26,212 bases of DNA. Origin: Bacteroidaceae bacterium (lineage in GTDB: Bacteria; Bacteroidota; Bacteroidia; Bacteroidales; Bacteroidaceae). Shown here piece after piece: positions 16,188-24,340 of the stretch. A program made the translations under genes and the position numbers. The stretch is taken from assembly GCA_017548225.1 (NCBI GenBank), contig JAFYMV010000004.1, positions 1-26,212 of the forward strand. Direction: 5' to 3'. The stretch's first letter is position 1. Every line of letters starts with the position of its first letter. Below the pieces are notes generated by a model. It was not told where the DNA came from, searched no databases, and saw only the letters and a program-made list of their open reading frames with translations.

Positions 16188-16238
16188 ACCTTCTTATAAT
16201 AGAAGGTAAAGGATATATGGCTAATTATCCGTAATTAG
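16188..16238. terminator. Hairpins between convergent mgtE and fcl
   Basis: Two short stem-loops lie in the 89-bp convergent gap. ACCTTCT (16188-16194) pairs with AGAAGGT (16201-16207) around a 6-base loop, and CTAATTA (16221-16227) pairs with TAATTAG (16232-16238) around TCCG. Neither has a long T run, so their role as terminators is judged mainly from position. Confidence 0.45.
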
Positions 16239-16250
16239 AGCTTAAACAAT

Positions 16251-17192
16251 CTAACGTTCTGCACGCATAGGATTACTCAAGAAGTCCGCATAAGAGAGGC
16301 GTATGCCTTCTTCGAGTTCGGTACGATATTTCCAACCAAGTCTTTCAGCCTTCGACACATCGAGAAGTTTGCGTGGTGTGCCATTGGGCTTTGAGGTATC
16401 CCAAAGTATTTCACCTGTATAGCCTATAACTTTGGCCACTAGTTCAGTGAGCGCCTTAATGGAAATCTCTTTACCCGTACCCGCATTGACCGTTTCATTA
16501 CCACTATAATTGTTCATCAAGAACACGCATAGGTTAGCAAGGTCATCCACATAGAGAAACTCTCGCAAAGGTGTACCATCGCCCCAACAGGTCACTGAAG
16601 TGAGCCCTGCCTCTTTAGCTTCATGAAAGCGACGGATGAGAGCAGGCAACACATGGCTATGCGTAGGATGATAGTTGTCATTGGGGCCATAGAGATTGGT
16701 AGGCATCACGCTGATATAGTCAGTACCATATTGGCGGTTCAGATACTCGCAATACTTCAATCCCGATATCTTTGCCAATGCATAAGCCTCATTAGTCGGC
16801 TCCAATGACGAGGTCAGCAAACAACTCTCGGGCATAGGTTGTGGTGCCAGGCGCGGATAGATGCACGAAGAGCCGAGAAACAGGAGCTTCGTACACCCAT
16901 TCTGCCAAGCGGCATGAATGACATTCATCTCGAGCATCATATTATCATACATAAAGTCGGCCAGTGCACTCTGATTGGCAACAATTCCCCCCACCTTAGC
17001 CGCAGCCAGGAACACATAGTCGGGGCGTTCCTCTGCAAAGAATTTTTCCACCTGTTCTTGACGGCAGAGGTCAAGTTCGGCATGCGTACGAGTAATGATA
17101 TTCGTGTAGCCCTGCTGCTGTAATTCGCGTATGATGGCTGATCCCACCATGCCGCGATGCCCGGCTACATATATCTTACTATCCTTCTTCAT
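16251..17192 (-). CDS. fcl: GDP-L-fucose synthase
   Basis: This 313-residue short-chain dehydrogenase epimerises and reduces GDP-4-keto-6-deoxy-D-mannose to GDP-L-fucose with NADPH. The nucleotide-binding motif is GHRGMVGS at 11-18. The catalytic set is S108/S109 in GSSCIYP, Y137 and K141 in YALAK. The segment YGPNDNYHPTHSHVLPALIRRF is typical of Fcl/WcaG. The ATG at 17192 is chosen over a TTG at 17201 because MKKDSKIYVAG matches the family start. It begins 9 bp after the gmd stop, so the two are surely co-transcribed. It completes the route manC-gmd-fcl. Confidence 0.95.
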   Translation of the reverse strand: MKKDSKIYVAGHRGMVGSAIIRELQQQGYTNIITRTHAELDLCRQEQVEKFFAEERPDYVFLAAAKVGGIVANQSALADFMYDNMMLEMNVIHAAWQNGCTKLLFLGSSCIYPRLAPQPMPESCLLTSSLEPTNEAYALAKISGLKYCEYLNRQYGTDYISVMPTNLYGPNDNYHPTHSHVLPALIRRFHEAKEAGLTSVTCWGDGTPLREFLYVDDLANLCVFLMNNYSGNETVNAGTGKEISIKALTELVAKVIGYTGEILWDTSKPNGTPRKLLDVSKAERLGWKYRTELEEGIRLSYADFLSNPMRAER

Positions 17193-17201
17193 AATTTTCA
17201 A

Positions 17202-18290
17202 TTACTTTACAATACCCTTTTCCAAGTACTCTACCAAGTTGGTAGTGATATGCTCACTGGCGCGCTCCACTGCCACCTTTGCCATATCAGCGTCAACCAT
17301 AATCTTTACCAGGTCTTCAAAAGTCGTTTTCTGCGGATTCCATCCGAGCTTTTCGCGCGCCTTTGAGGGGTCTCCCCAGAGGTTTACCACATCGGTAGGG
17401 CGGAAGAAGTCGGGCGACACCTCGATGAGCACTCGTCCCGTAGCCTTGTCGATACCCTTCTCGTCAACTCCCTCTCCCACAAATTCGAGTTCAATCCCCA
17501 CATGCTTGAAGGCACAGTAACAGAAGTCGCGTACCGAGTGTTGTACACCAGTAGCGATGACAAAATCTTCCGGCTTATCGTTCTGCAACATCAGCCACAT
17601 GCACTCCACATAGTCCTTTGCATAGCCCCAGTCGCGCAACGAAGACAGGTTACCCAAATAGAGTTTATCCTGCTTTCCCTGTGCTATGCGAGCCGCTGCA
17701 AGCGTAATCTTACGCGTCACAAAGGTCTCGCCACGGCGCTCACTCTCGTGATTGAAGAGGATACCCGAGCAGCAAAACATGTTATACGCCTCGCGATACT
17801 CCTTTACTATCCAGTGTGCATAGAGCTTAGCAACGGCATAGGGGCTATACGGATGGAACGGAGTGTTCTCATTCTGTGGCACCTCCTCCACCTTACCATA
17901 GAGTTCAGAGGTTGATGCTTGGTATATATGACAGGTATCGGCCAATCCGCAAAGGCGTACAGCTTCGAGCACGCGGAGTACACCCGTAGCGTCCACATTG
18001 GCCGTAAACTCGGGCGAGTCAAAACTCACCTGCACATGGCTCTGTGCCGCGAGATTGTATATTTCATCGGGGCGCACCTTACTGATGACCTGTATGAGAC
18101 TTAACGAATCACCCAAGTCAGCATAGTGCAAATGAAAGTTGGGGTTACCCTCTAGATGAGCGATACGCTCACGAAAGTCCACCGATGAGCGACGAATGGT
18201 ACCATGCACATCGTAGCCCTTACTTAATAAGAATTCAGACAGAAACGAGCCGTCTTGACCGGTAACACCGGTTATCAATGCTTTTTTCAT
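17202..18290 (-). CDS. gmd: GDP-mannose 4,6-dehydratase
   Basis: This 362-residue enzyme converts GDP-D-mannose to GDP-4-keto-6-deoxy-D-mannose, the first committed step to GDP-L-fucose. The Rossmann motif is GVTGQDGSFL at 8-17. Catalytic residues T127 and E129 lie in ASTSELYGK, and Y151 and K155 in YSPYAVAK. RRSSVDF near 34-40 is the NADP-binding strand-loop typical of GMD. Length is normal. Within the family, the downstream product could also feed rhamnose or perosamine, but the adjoining fcl points to fucose. A 135-bp repeat-filled gap separates it from manC upstream, so it may share that transcript. Confidence 0.96.
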   Translation of the reverse strand: MKKALITGVTGQDGSFLSEFLLSKGYDVHGTIRRSSVDFRERIAHLEGNPNFHLHYADLGDSLSLIQVISKVRPDEIYNLAAQSHVQVSFDSPEFTANVDATGVLRVLEAVRLCGLADTCHIYQASTSELYGKVEEVPQNENTPFHPYSPYAVAKLYAHWIVKEYREAYNMFCCSGILFNHESERRGETFVTRKITLAAARIAQGKQDKLYLGNLSSLRDWGYAKDYVECMWLMLQNDKPEDFVIATGVQHSVRDFCYCAFKHVGIELEFVGEGVDEKGIDKATGRVLIEVSPDFFRPTDVVNLWGDPSKAREKLGWNPQKTTFEDLVKIMVDADMAKVAVERASEHITTNLVEYLEKGIVK

Positions 18291-18302
18291 AATTGTTTTT
18301 TT

Positions 18303-18374
18303 AGGAGTGAAGGAGTAAAGACAACACCTTTGACTATGAATAACTCCGCTAACGGAACTAGCGTCTTCACTCCT
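18303..18374. repeat. Intergenic palindromic repeat between manC and gmd
   Basis: AGGAGTGAAG (18303-18312) is the exact reverse complement of CTTCACTCCT (18365-18374), with a related CTTCACTCC again at 18392-18400. A small palindrome CCGCTAACGG lies in the loop. The arrangement can fold as a hairpin in the manC-gmd transcript. Similar dispersed intergenic elements are common in Bacteroidales genomes. Confidence 0.6.
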
Positions 18375-18401
18375 GAGCGAAACGAAAACGCCTTCACTCC
18401 C

Positions 18402-18429
18402 AATTCAGAATTCATAATTCAAAATTCAT
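18402..18429. repeat. Heptamer tandem repeat overlapping the manC stop
   Basis: Four consecutive 7-mers AATTCAG, AATTCAT, AATTCAA and AATTCAT fill 18402-18429. The last one overlaps the stop codon of manC (18426-18428, minus strand), so the array has supplied the stop codon. Confidence 0.75.
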
Positions 18430-19784
18430 AATCCCCCCACCTTGCTCCAGTCCCAGTCGAAGCGTTCGATATCCTCCTCGATGAGCGGGTTACCCATCTG
18501 CACCTCGATGAAGGTAAGTTCGGTGAGCGCTTTGATAGAGTGATAGTGCTCCACAGGGATAATCACCGTATCGCCTGCCTTGACGCGTCGTGCCTCACCA
18601 TCGAGCACAAAGATACCCTCGCCCTCGACAAATGTCCACACCTCAGTGCGGTGGTGATGTATCTGATATGAGATATACTTACCCGGATGCAGCGTGATGC
18701 TCTTGGTAAGCGAGTGCGAGCCGTCGGCATAGCGGGCATCGTCGAGCACGCGATAGGTACCCCAGCGGCGCTCCTCAAACATGGGGCGCATGTGTATAGG
18801 GTCTACATACTGCTTGATGTACTCTGACGACTGCTTGCCACACACGAGTATACCATCGTGCCCGGCAGCCACCACCACATTCTTCACACCATCACACACC
18901 ACAGGTAGACTCAATTCGTTAATGACGGTACTACCCTCCACATCGCGGCCGAGTATCACATTACCCATAGCATGAGCAGGCAACTCTCTCACTAGTGCCT
19001 TCCAGTCGCCCAAATCCTTCCATTTACCGTCGAAGGGCACCATGACCACTGACGAAGCCTTCTCGGCCACCTCGTAGTCGAAACTTATCTTAGGCAACTC
19101 GCCATAGCGTTCGCGCAGTTCGGCAAAGTCGTGCGTCGGCACATAGCGCGCCGCAAGGTCCATCATATAGCCCATGCGGAAGGCAAACACGCCCCCATTC
19201 CAGTGAGCCCCCTTCCCCATCAGTTCCTGCGCCTTCTTCTCGGTAGGTTTCTCGATGAAATGCTCTACCTTCATGTATGATGCGCCCTCGCCAGCCGTAG
19301 CGGGCAATACATAGCCAAAGTCTGCTGAGGCATGCTTGGCAGGCACACCCATCAGCACCAGGTCGGCTACATCCTGTTCTACGAATTCTACCATTTTGGC
19401 CACCACATCAAAGTATCGCGCCTCAGTATAGGTATCGCAAGGCATCACCAGCACCACCTCATCGCGCGAGCACCCCTTCTGCGATGCCAGATATGCTACA
19501 GACAAGGCAATGGCGGGAAATGTCTCCCGACGCTCAGGCTCGGTAACGACATCCACCTTACCGCCCAACTGCGTCTCTATGAAGTCGCGTTGCGAAGCGC
19601 TGGTGGCGATAATTATCGAAGCTTCCAATGCCGACTCACCTATCTGGCGCACCACGCGTTGCACCATCGACTCCTTCTTTCCATCAGGGTCTTGCAGCAA
19701 TTGTAAGAACTGCTTTGAGCGTGTACTATTTGACAAGGGCCACAGGCGCTTACCCGATCCACCCGAGAGTAATATGATTTGCAT
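18426..19784 (-). CDS. manC: Mannose-1-phosphate guanylyltransferase with cupin (PMI-like) domain
   Basis: This 452-residue protein makes GDP-mannose from mannose-1-phosphate and GTP. The nucleotidyltransferase signature LSGGSGKRLWPLS is at 6-18, followed by the HFIEKPT sugar-phosphate segment and WNGGVFAFR. A C-terminal cupin of the mannose-6-phosphate isomerase type II family covers about 337-440, with QIHHHRTEVW, FVEGEG and PVEHYHSI giving the metal-binding His residues. It may therefore be bifunctional (PMI-GMP), as in AlgA/ManC-type proteins; I cannot confirm the isomerase activity from sequence. It feeds GDP-mannose to gmd and fcl downstream. Its stop falls within a heptamer repeat array. 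Confidence 0.93.
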   Translation of the reverse strand: MQIILLSGGSGKRLWPLSNSTRSKQFLQLLQDPDGKKESMVQRVVRQIGESALEASIIIATSASQRDFIETQLGGKVDVVTEPERRETFPAIALSVAYLASQKGCSRDEVVLVMPCDTYTEARYFDVVAKMVEFVEQDVADLVLMGVPAKHASADFGYVLPATAGEGASYMKVEHFIEKPTEKKAQELMGKGAHWNGGVFAFRMGYMMDLAARYVPTHDFAELRERYGELPKISFDYEVAEKASSVVMVPFDGKWKDLGDWKALVRELPAHAMGNVILGRDVEGSTVINELSLPVVCDGVKNVVVAAGHDGILVCGKQSSEYIKQYVDPIHMRPMFEERRWGTYRVLDDARYADGSHSLTKSITLHPGKYISYQIHHHRTEVWTFVEGEGIFVLDGEARRVKAGDTVIIPVEHYHSIKALTELTFIEVQMGNPLIEEDIERFDWDWSKVGGL

Positions 19785-19813
19785 AAACTGTATTCTACTT
19801 CTTTAATAATTGG

Positions 19814-19845
19814 CGAAGGTACAAAAAACAAGCGAGATTACCACA
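19814..19845 (-). promoter_or_regulatory. Possible promoter of manC
   Basis: On the minus strand TACCTTCG (19821-19814) follows TGTG (19845-19842) after 20 bp. This resembles the TAnCTTCG boxes found before the fucosidase and DUF3987-like genes. It lies about 30 bp upstream of the manC ATG. The -33 element has one mismatch. Confidence 0.42.
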
Positions 19846-19912
19846 GAATACTATAGATTTTGATTTTTTTAAGAAGATAATATAAGAGTGAGTAAGCAAC
19901 GATATTACTACC

Positions 19913-21889
19913 TTATTTGTTCTCCTTATCGCTATCATACACTATAAATTCCCCATAGCGTGTGATGCCTTCGGCGCGGATATGAAGATGTTTTGCGCGA
20001 GCATTATTGTAGAAGGTCAGTTTAGATTTACCTATCATCGATGTGGTCACAGAGGGATTCCAATAGAGTGTACGGCGATAGTCGGCCGTATCGGGAAGAA
20101 GTTCTTCAGAGTAATCACGATGATAAAACGACACTACGCGACTATACCCCTCGTAATAGGTGTGGCGCACGCCATTCTGCAAGAAATAGGGTGCCGTCTT
20201 GGGACTGTGAGAACGCTTATTATATTCAGGCTTCCATACCACATAAGGACGGCCATCAGTATTAGCATCAATGACCGTCCCCAAAGGATTGCGGCTGACA
20301 AGATTGCTATACACATTGATTGTCTTGGGCATGAGGTACACCCGATAGCGGTTGCGACGGCCCTCACCCTGTCGTTTATCATACACAAATACGCTATCCG
20401 GTAAACGCGCCACCCTACCCCATAGGCGAGCACGCCCAAGCGTGTAGTGCAAACGAATCTCGTTCCTCTCTTCGGGGGTAAGTTGTGTACTCTCCGCACC
20501 AAGATAATAGTTATTTATGTCGCAATAGTTGGCATTAGGCACGCCACGATCAATAAGCCTATTCCATTCTTTGTAATAATCAATCACGATATCGGGCGAA
20601 TCGTAGTTAATCTCGCTTGAACGCTTGCGGCGTTTCCTTACATCCACATTGTCAATCTGAAAATCTCCCTCCCAATCAAAGTTTTGTACCATCGTACGCT
20701 CCCAATCATCCTCAGGCGTATGGTTCTGGTAATAATCATAAGGTATGGTAGCAGGTGAGAAAGCACGAGTAATGGTGGGATACGCAAACTTAAGCCTACT
20801 GAAGAAACCCTCTTTTACCACCTTCCCGTCGGGCTCCAATAGGGTCATACTCATCGGGACTTCACCGAAAAAATCTTTTTTGAAATCCACATTAAAATAT
20901 CCTAGAGAGTCTATCTGAAAGGTGTCAGATAAAGTAATGAGAGGATCCTTCATATCCACGCGCATCATGAGCCCACCATACGGTTTATATTTAGACGCAT
21001 CAGCAAAATCTTCAGTAGCCGTGAGGTTCGACACCACACGCCCCTGTAGCGACAAGCCTCCTTCGGACATATATCGCGGCACATATTCCGTTACGCCAGC
21101 CATCGTCTTCCACTCATATCGACGCCATCCCTGCACCATCATCAACAAATCGATATCGCGAGCCATCACCGTATCGTTGGAATGGGTAAAATATGAGTTC
21201 ACATCCTTGATGAATCCCTTTAGGTCTGACGCAAGCAACATCTCACTGCACAAATCGCCCGTATCAAATGTCGCATCGCGCTCATCGCCGTCAGTTACGG
21301 CAATCGAGAAATTTGCTTGAGAGAAATACCCGTTGCTCGAATTACACTGAAAGGCCAGCGTTACCTCCTCAAAGGGGCGTAGTGTATCGGGCAATTGTGT
21401 CTGCAGCAGCAATTGTGCTGGACCGTTTTTAGGAGACACAAAGAAAAGACGCTCTGCGAGCACCTCGCCCCGCTGGCTATACAGAGTCAACTGGTTGACC
21501 CCCTCCACCATCTGGTCGGCCGAAAGTTGCACCCTACGCTCCGTCGTATCAGCTATACACAGCGTATCAGAAGCCGTCAATGCCCCCCTACACATCAGCG
21601 TCCACCCTATTGTCTCGGGCGCCGCATGCGACTTCCTTACCGCAAACATCGCCTTGCCTCCCTTAATCGGTGGTGCCACACGAAGCACATACCCCATCGG
21701 CTCCACCATAGGCAAGCGGTATCTATAGCTTTTACCCCTATAGGTTACATGAGCCATGTAGCGTTCATCACGCTCTGCACATAGCTCAAAGGTACCCCTA
21801 CCCCGTTCGCCAGAAACAAATGTGGCTACGGTATCCCTTCCCAGAACACCCTTTACGACATATCCCTTTACCTGCTTCTCGCGCCCCAC
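19913..21889 (-). CDS. MG2-type surface protein, C-terminal part of a frameshifted gene
   Basis: These 658 codons continue the protein begun at 22692 but in another frame; the GTG at 21889 is simply where the frame opens and is not a natural start. It resumes at GREKQVKGYVVKG, exactly where the N-terminal part loses similarity, and continues RDTVATF and GRGTFEL. The tail RRTLYWNPSVTTS, LTFYNNARAKHLHIRAEGI is the conserved ending of large Bacteroidales MG2/carboxypeptidase-like surface proteins. No plug domain motif was recognised. Together the two parts would give about 925 residues. These proteins are of unknown molecular function. A real mutation would inactivate it. Confidence 0.75.
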   Translation of the reverse strand: MGREKQVKGYVVKGVLGRDTVATFVSGERGRGTFELCAERDERYMAHVTYRGKSYRYRLPMVEPMGYVLRVAPPIKGGKAMFAVRKSHAAPETIGWTLMCRGALTASDTLCIADTTERRVQLSADQMVEGVNQLTLYSQRGEVLAERLFFVSPKNGPAQLLLQTQLPDTLRPFEEVTLAFQCNSSNGYFSQANFSIAVTDGDERDATFDTGDLCSEMLLASDLKGFIKDVNSYFTHSNDTVMARDIDLLMMVQGWRRYEWKTMAGVTEYVPRYMSEGGLSLQGRVVSNLTATEDFADASKYKPYGGLMMRVDMKDPLITLSDTFQIDSLGYFNVDFKKDFFGEVPMSMTLLEPDGKVVKEGFFSRLKFAYPTITRAFSPATIPYDYYQNHTPEDDWERTMVQNFDWEGDFQIDNVDVRKRRKRSSEINYDSPDIVIDYYKEWNRLIDRGVPNANYCDINNYYLGAESTQLTPEERNEIRLHYTLGRARLWGRVARLPDSVFVYDKRQGEGRRNRYRVYLMPKTINVYSNLVSRNPLGTVIDANTDGRPYVVWKPEYNKRSHSPKTAPYFLQNGVRHTYYEGYSRVVSFYHRDYSEELLPDTADYRRTLYWNPSVTTSMIGKSKLTFYNNARAKHLHIRAEGITRYGEFIVYDSDKENK

Positions 21890-22692
21890 TGGTCGTGCAC
21901 ATCAATGGCCACACGCGAGGGTACCCCCGAGACCAACGCACCACCCTCTGGATAAAACGAGATACGCAGCGAGTCGTCACGCAGTTCCTCTTCAGCCTCA
22001 TCAGGTACAGCCAGCGCCGAATGCATAGGATACCAATCCATTTCACGCTTATATTCTCCCGGATTTTCGGGACGCATATATATAGGAAACACACGCGAGA
22101 ACAACACATGATTGGCATCCTCCACAATGCTCTGCTGCCATATCGGCGTAGGAAATACCGATTTCAACAAAGCGTCAGGAGTTTGTGTAGCGTTCAAGCG
22201 CTGCCCTTCCGTAATGGCATAGTGATGAAGGTATCTCTCATCTATCGCCTCGTGTATATTCATCCAAGGCATCGGCTCGCGCCCAAAATTAAGCATGTTA
22301 CGCGTATAGGCTCGTATCTCATAATAGCCCGTGCGGAAGTCATCGTGTACGATAAAGCTACCCGCACACATTCCGCCCTCAATCTTGAGTTTCTTGCAGT
22401 CCACCTCTACCCCATTCTCACCCAACAGCTCCACATAGAGCACCCTGCTGATGTTCGCAAGGCGATGAGCCCCCGCATGCAGCACATAAGCCTTAAAGAA
22501 AATGGTATCGCCCACAAAATAGCTACGGTTATCCATATGGAGATACACCTTCTCTTGCGGATGGGCAGCGTTGAACGCAACGATATTTTCAGCGTATTGT
22601 CTTAATTTCTCAACCCCCTCCTCACCCTCTATAGCACGCGCAGGCAATAGCCATAGCATGAGAAAAAGGAACGACAAGAATCTCTTTAGCAT
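21868..22692 (-). CDS. MG2-type surface protein, N-terminal part of a frameshifted gene
   Basis: This part has 274 codons before a premature TAA. A clear signal peptide (MLKRFLSFLFLMLWLLPARA) is followed by an alpha-2-macroglobulin MG2-like domain with EKVYLHMDNRSYFVGDTIFFKAYVL near 48-72, the hallmark of this family. It then reaches SLRISFYPEGGALVSGVPSRVAIDV before the frame break near 21883-21886 in a GGGG run; restoring one G joins DQWGREKQVKGYV. The start is 26 bp after the fucosidase stop, indicating one operon. It is secreted or outer-membrane exposed by inference. Confidence 0.8.
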   Translation of the reverse strand: MLKRFLSFLFLMLWLLPARAIEGEEGVEKLRQYAENIVAFNAAHPQEKVYLHMDNRSYFVGDTIFFKAYVLHAGAHRLANISRVLYVELLGENGVEVDCKKLKIEGGMCAGSFIVHDDFRTGYYEIRAYTRNMLNFGREPMPWMNIHEAIDERYLHHYAITEGQRLNATQTPDALLKSVFPTPIWQQSIVEDANHVLFSRVFPIYMRPENPGEYKREMDWYPMHSALAVPDEAEEELRDDSLRISFYPEGGALVSGVPSRVAIDVHDQWGARSR

Positions 22693-22718
22693 AAAAAAAC
22701 ATACTATTTAATTCAAAA

Positions 22719-24035
22719 TCACCTCCCCATTTCCAGCTCCACGATATAGTCAATGCCCGAGGGGGCCTCATCAAACAAGAGTGTGATGCCCTCCTTTGTG
22801 CGCATGGTCTTCAGTGGCTGCTTGGTGTCATACACCATAGCTCTCTTCACCTTGCCCTGAAGCGGCAGGTGCAGTTCCTTCTCCATGTGGTCAAAGATAT
22901 GCACAAAGAGGCGGTTGCCCTTGCGTGTGGTGACACCCCACTCCTGCACGGCGATGTCGCCCGCCGTAGTACCATATATGGTCTCCCCATAGCGGCTTGT
23001 CCACTCACCCATCTCCTTCAGGCGTTCGAGAGCCGTTGCAGGCAGTTCGCCATTGGGTTGCGGACCGATGTTGAGCAGCAGGTTTGCCCCCTTGCCCGCA
23101 GTGCTCACGAGGTAGCGTATCAGCGTCTCGGCACTCTTGTAGTTCTGGTCAATGATCTTGTATCCCCACATGCCATTCATCGTTTGGCAAGTCTCTAGAG
23201 GCAGTCGGCTCACCTCCTGTCCCGACATTCCCGCCGTGTTCTCACCAGGCAGGTCGCGCTCGAAGATCTGAATGTCTTCGCCCTCCACAGGTGTTTGGTG
23301 ATGGTTGTTACCCACCAGGCATGCCGGCTGTAGGCGATGAATGAGCGCATATTGCTCCTCCAGTTGCCAGTCGAAGGGCACCGCATCGTGGCTATGATCC
23401 CACCATCCGTCAAACCATATAGCCCCCACCTCGCCATAGCGTGTCAGCAGCTCCGTCAGCTGGCTGTTCATAAAGGCATAGTACGCAGGCCAGTCCACCT
23501 TGCTGGGGTCCTTGCCCGTGCCACGCCCCGTCCACCCCGCAGGGTAGTCATCGCGTGTCCAGTCGATGTGCGAATAGTACAGATGCAGCTTGATGCCCTG
23601 ACGATGACACTCATCGGCCAGCTCCTTGATGACATCGCGCCCAAAGGGCGTAGCATCCACGATATTGTAGGCCGACTCTTCGGTGTCCCACATCGAGAAA
23701 CCATCATGATGTCGCGAGGTAAAGCAGATATACCTTGCCCCCGCTGCCTTGATAGCACTCACCCACTCCTTCGCATCGAAGCCCGCCGGGTAAAATGCCG
23801 ATGCCGCCTTGGCATACTCCTTGTTATCAATGTTAGCGTTGGTCATGTACCACTCGCCCTGGGCAAACATGCTGTATATGCCCCAATGGATGAAGATGCC
23901 CAACTTGCTATCGGCAAACTCTTGTCGCGCCTTGAGGTTTTCAGGTGCAGGCACATACCCCCGTTGCTCTTGCGCCCCACTCGCGAGCGCCACCAGCGCA
24001 ACGGCCAGCATCAGCAGACTTCTTTTCATATTCAT
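22719..24035 (-). CDS. Secreted alpha-L-fucosidase (GH29)
   Basis: From the ATG at 24035 this is 438 residues (MNMKRS...; the ATG at 24029 is an alternative). Residues 1-21 form a signal peptide without a lipobox cysteine, so export to the periplasm is expected. The GH29 barrel shows GIFIHWGIYSM near 46-55, SRHHDGFSMWD near 107-117 and GAIWFDGWW with the predicted nucleophile D209. GH29 enzymes remove terminal L-fucose from glycans with retention of configuration; the exact linkage cannot be read here. The segment QTMNGMWGYK and LLLNIGPQPNGELP are also family hallmarks. It heads the unit with the MG2 gene, close to GDP-fucose synthesis genes. Confidence 0.94.
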   Translation of the reverse strand: MNMKRSLLMLAVALVALASGAQEQRGYVPAPENLKARQEFADSKLGIFIHWGIYSMFAQGEWYMTNANIDNKEYAKAASAFYPAGFDAKEWVSAIKAAGARYICFTSRHHDGFSMWDTEESAYNIVDATPFGRDVIKELADECHRQGIKLHLYYSHIDWTRDDYPAGWTGRGTGKDPSKVDWPAYYAFMNSQLTELLTRYGEVGAIWFDGWWDHSHDAVPFDWQLEEQYALIHRLQPACLVGNNHHQTPVEGEDIQIFERDLPGENTAGMSGQEVSRLPLETCQTMNGMWGYKIIDQNYKSAETLIRYLVSTAGKGANLLLNIGPQPNGELPATALERLKEMGEWTSRYGETIYGTTAGDIAVQEWGVTTRKGNRLFVHIFDHMEKELHLPLQGKVKRAMVYDTKQPLKTMRTKEGITLLFDEAPSGIDYIVELEMGR

Positions 24036-24077
24036 TCGTATATGTGTGTATATATAGGTTATTACCAACTTTCTGTG

Positions 24078-24109
24078 CGAAGATACAAAACATTACCCAC
24101 CGATGCAAC
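24078..24109 (-). promoter_or_regulatory. Predicted promoter of the fucosidase gene
   Basis: On the minus strand GTTG (24109-24106), exactly 20 bp, then TATCTTCG (24085-24078). The start of transcription would be near 24071, giving a leader of about 36 bases. It has the same layout as the promoter before the DUF3987-like gene. Confidence 0.6.
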
Positions 24110-24145
24110 TTTTTCTTCCATTGAGGCGCAAAGGCCCATACACAA

Positions 24146-24176
24146 CGAAGGCCAGCACACAGGGTGCCAGCCTTCG
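24146..24176 (-). terminator. Possible terminator hairpin downstream of the HU-HIG gene
   Basis: CGAAGGC (24146-24152) pairs with GCCTTCG (24170-24176); after two mismatches an inner GCAC/GTGC pairing extends the stem. No long T run follows. It lies 165 bp after the HU-HIG stop and just before the fucosidase promoter. Apart from this hairpin and that promoter, the 305-bp stretch 24036-24340 shows only weak AT palindromes. Confidence 0.4.
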
Positions 24177-24340
24177 GCTTAAGGTGTTAGCTAATCGGTA
24201 AGCATTAATCGTTTCTCAGTAAAAAACAACGCAAATATTACGCAATTTCGCATAGAGGTATCACACTATAGCTCTGAGCGTTAAGCCTCAAAGAACGCAA
24301 ATCTTCGTTGCGCTATATATTTTGCAATATATCGGGCTAT

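Noticed and set aside
18291..18425. Insertion sequence remnant between manC and gmd
   Set aside because: No transposase fragment or target-site duplication is visible; only short palindromic and heptamer repeats.
16251..19784. Capsule or O-antigen biosynthesis locus
   Set aside because: Only the nucleotide-sugar genes are present; no glycosyltransferase, flippase or polymerase gene is in the window.
21868..21900. Programmed -1 frameshift in the MG2 gene
   Set aside because: The GGGG context is not a standard slippery heptamer (X XXY YYZ), and no clear downstream stimulatory hairpin was seen. A mutation or sequencing error is simpler.
24294..24332. Terminator right after the HU-HIG stop
   Set aside because: Only a 5-bp stem (CGCAA/TTGCG) and a 6-bp AT-only palindrome are present, too weak to call.
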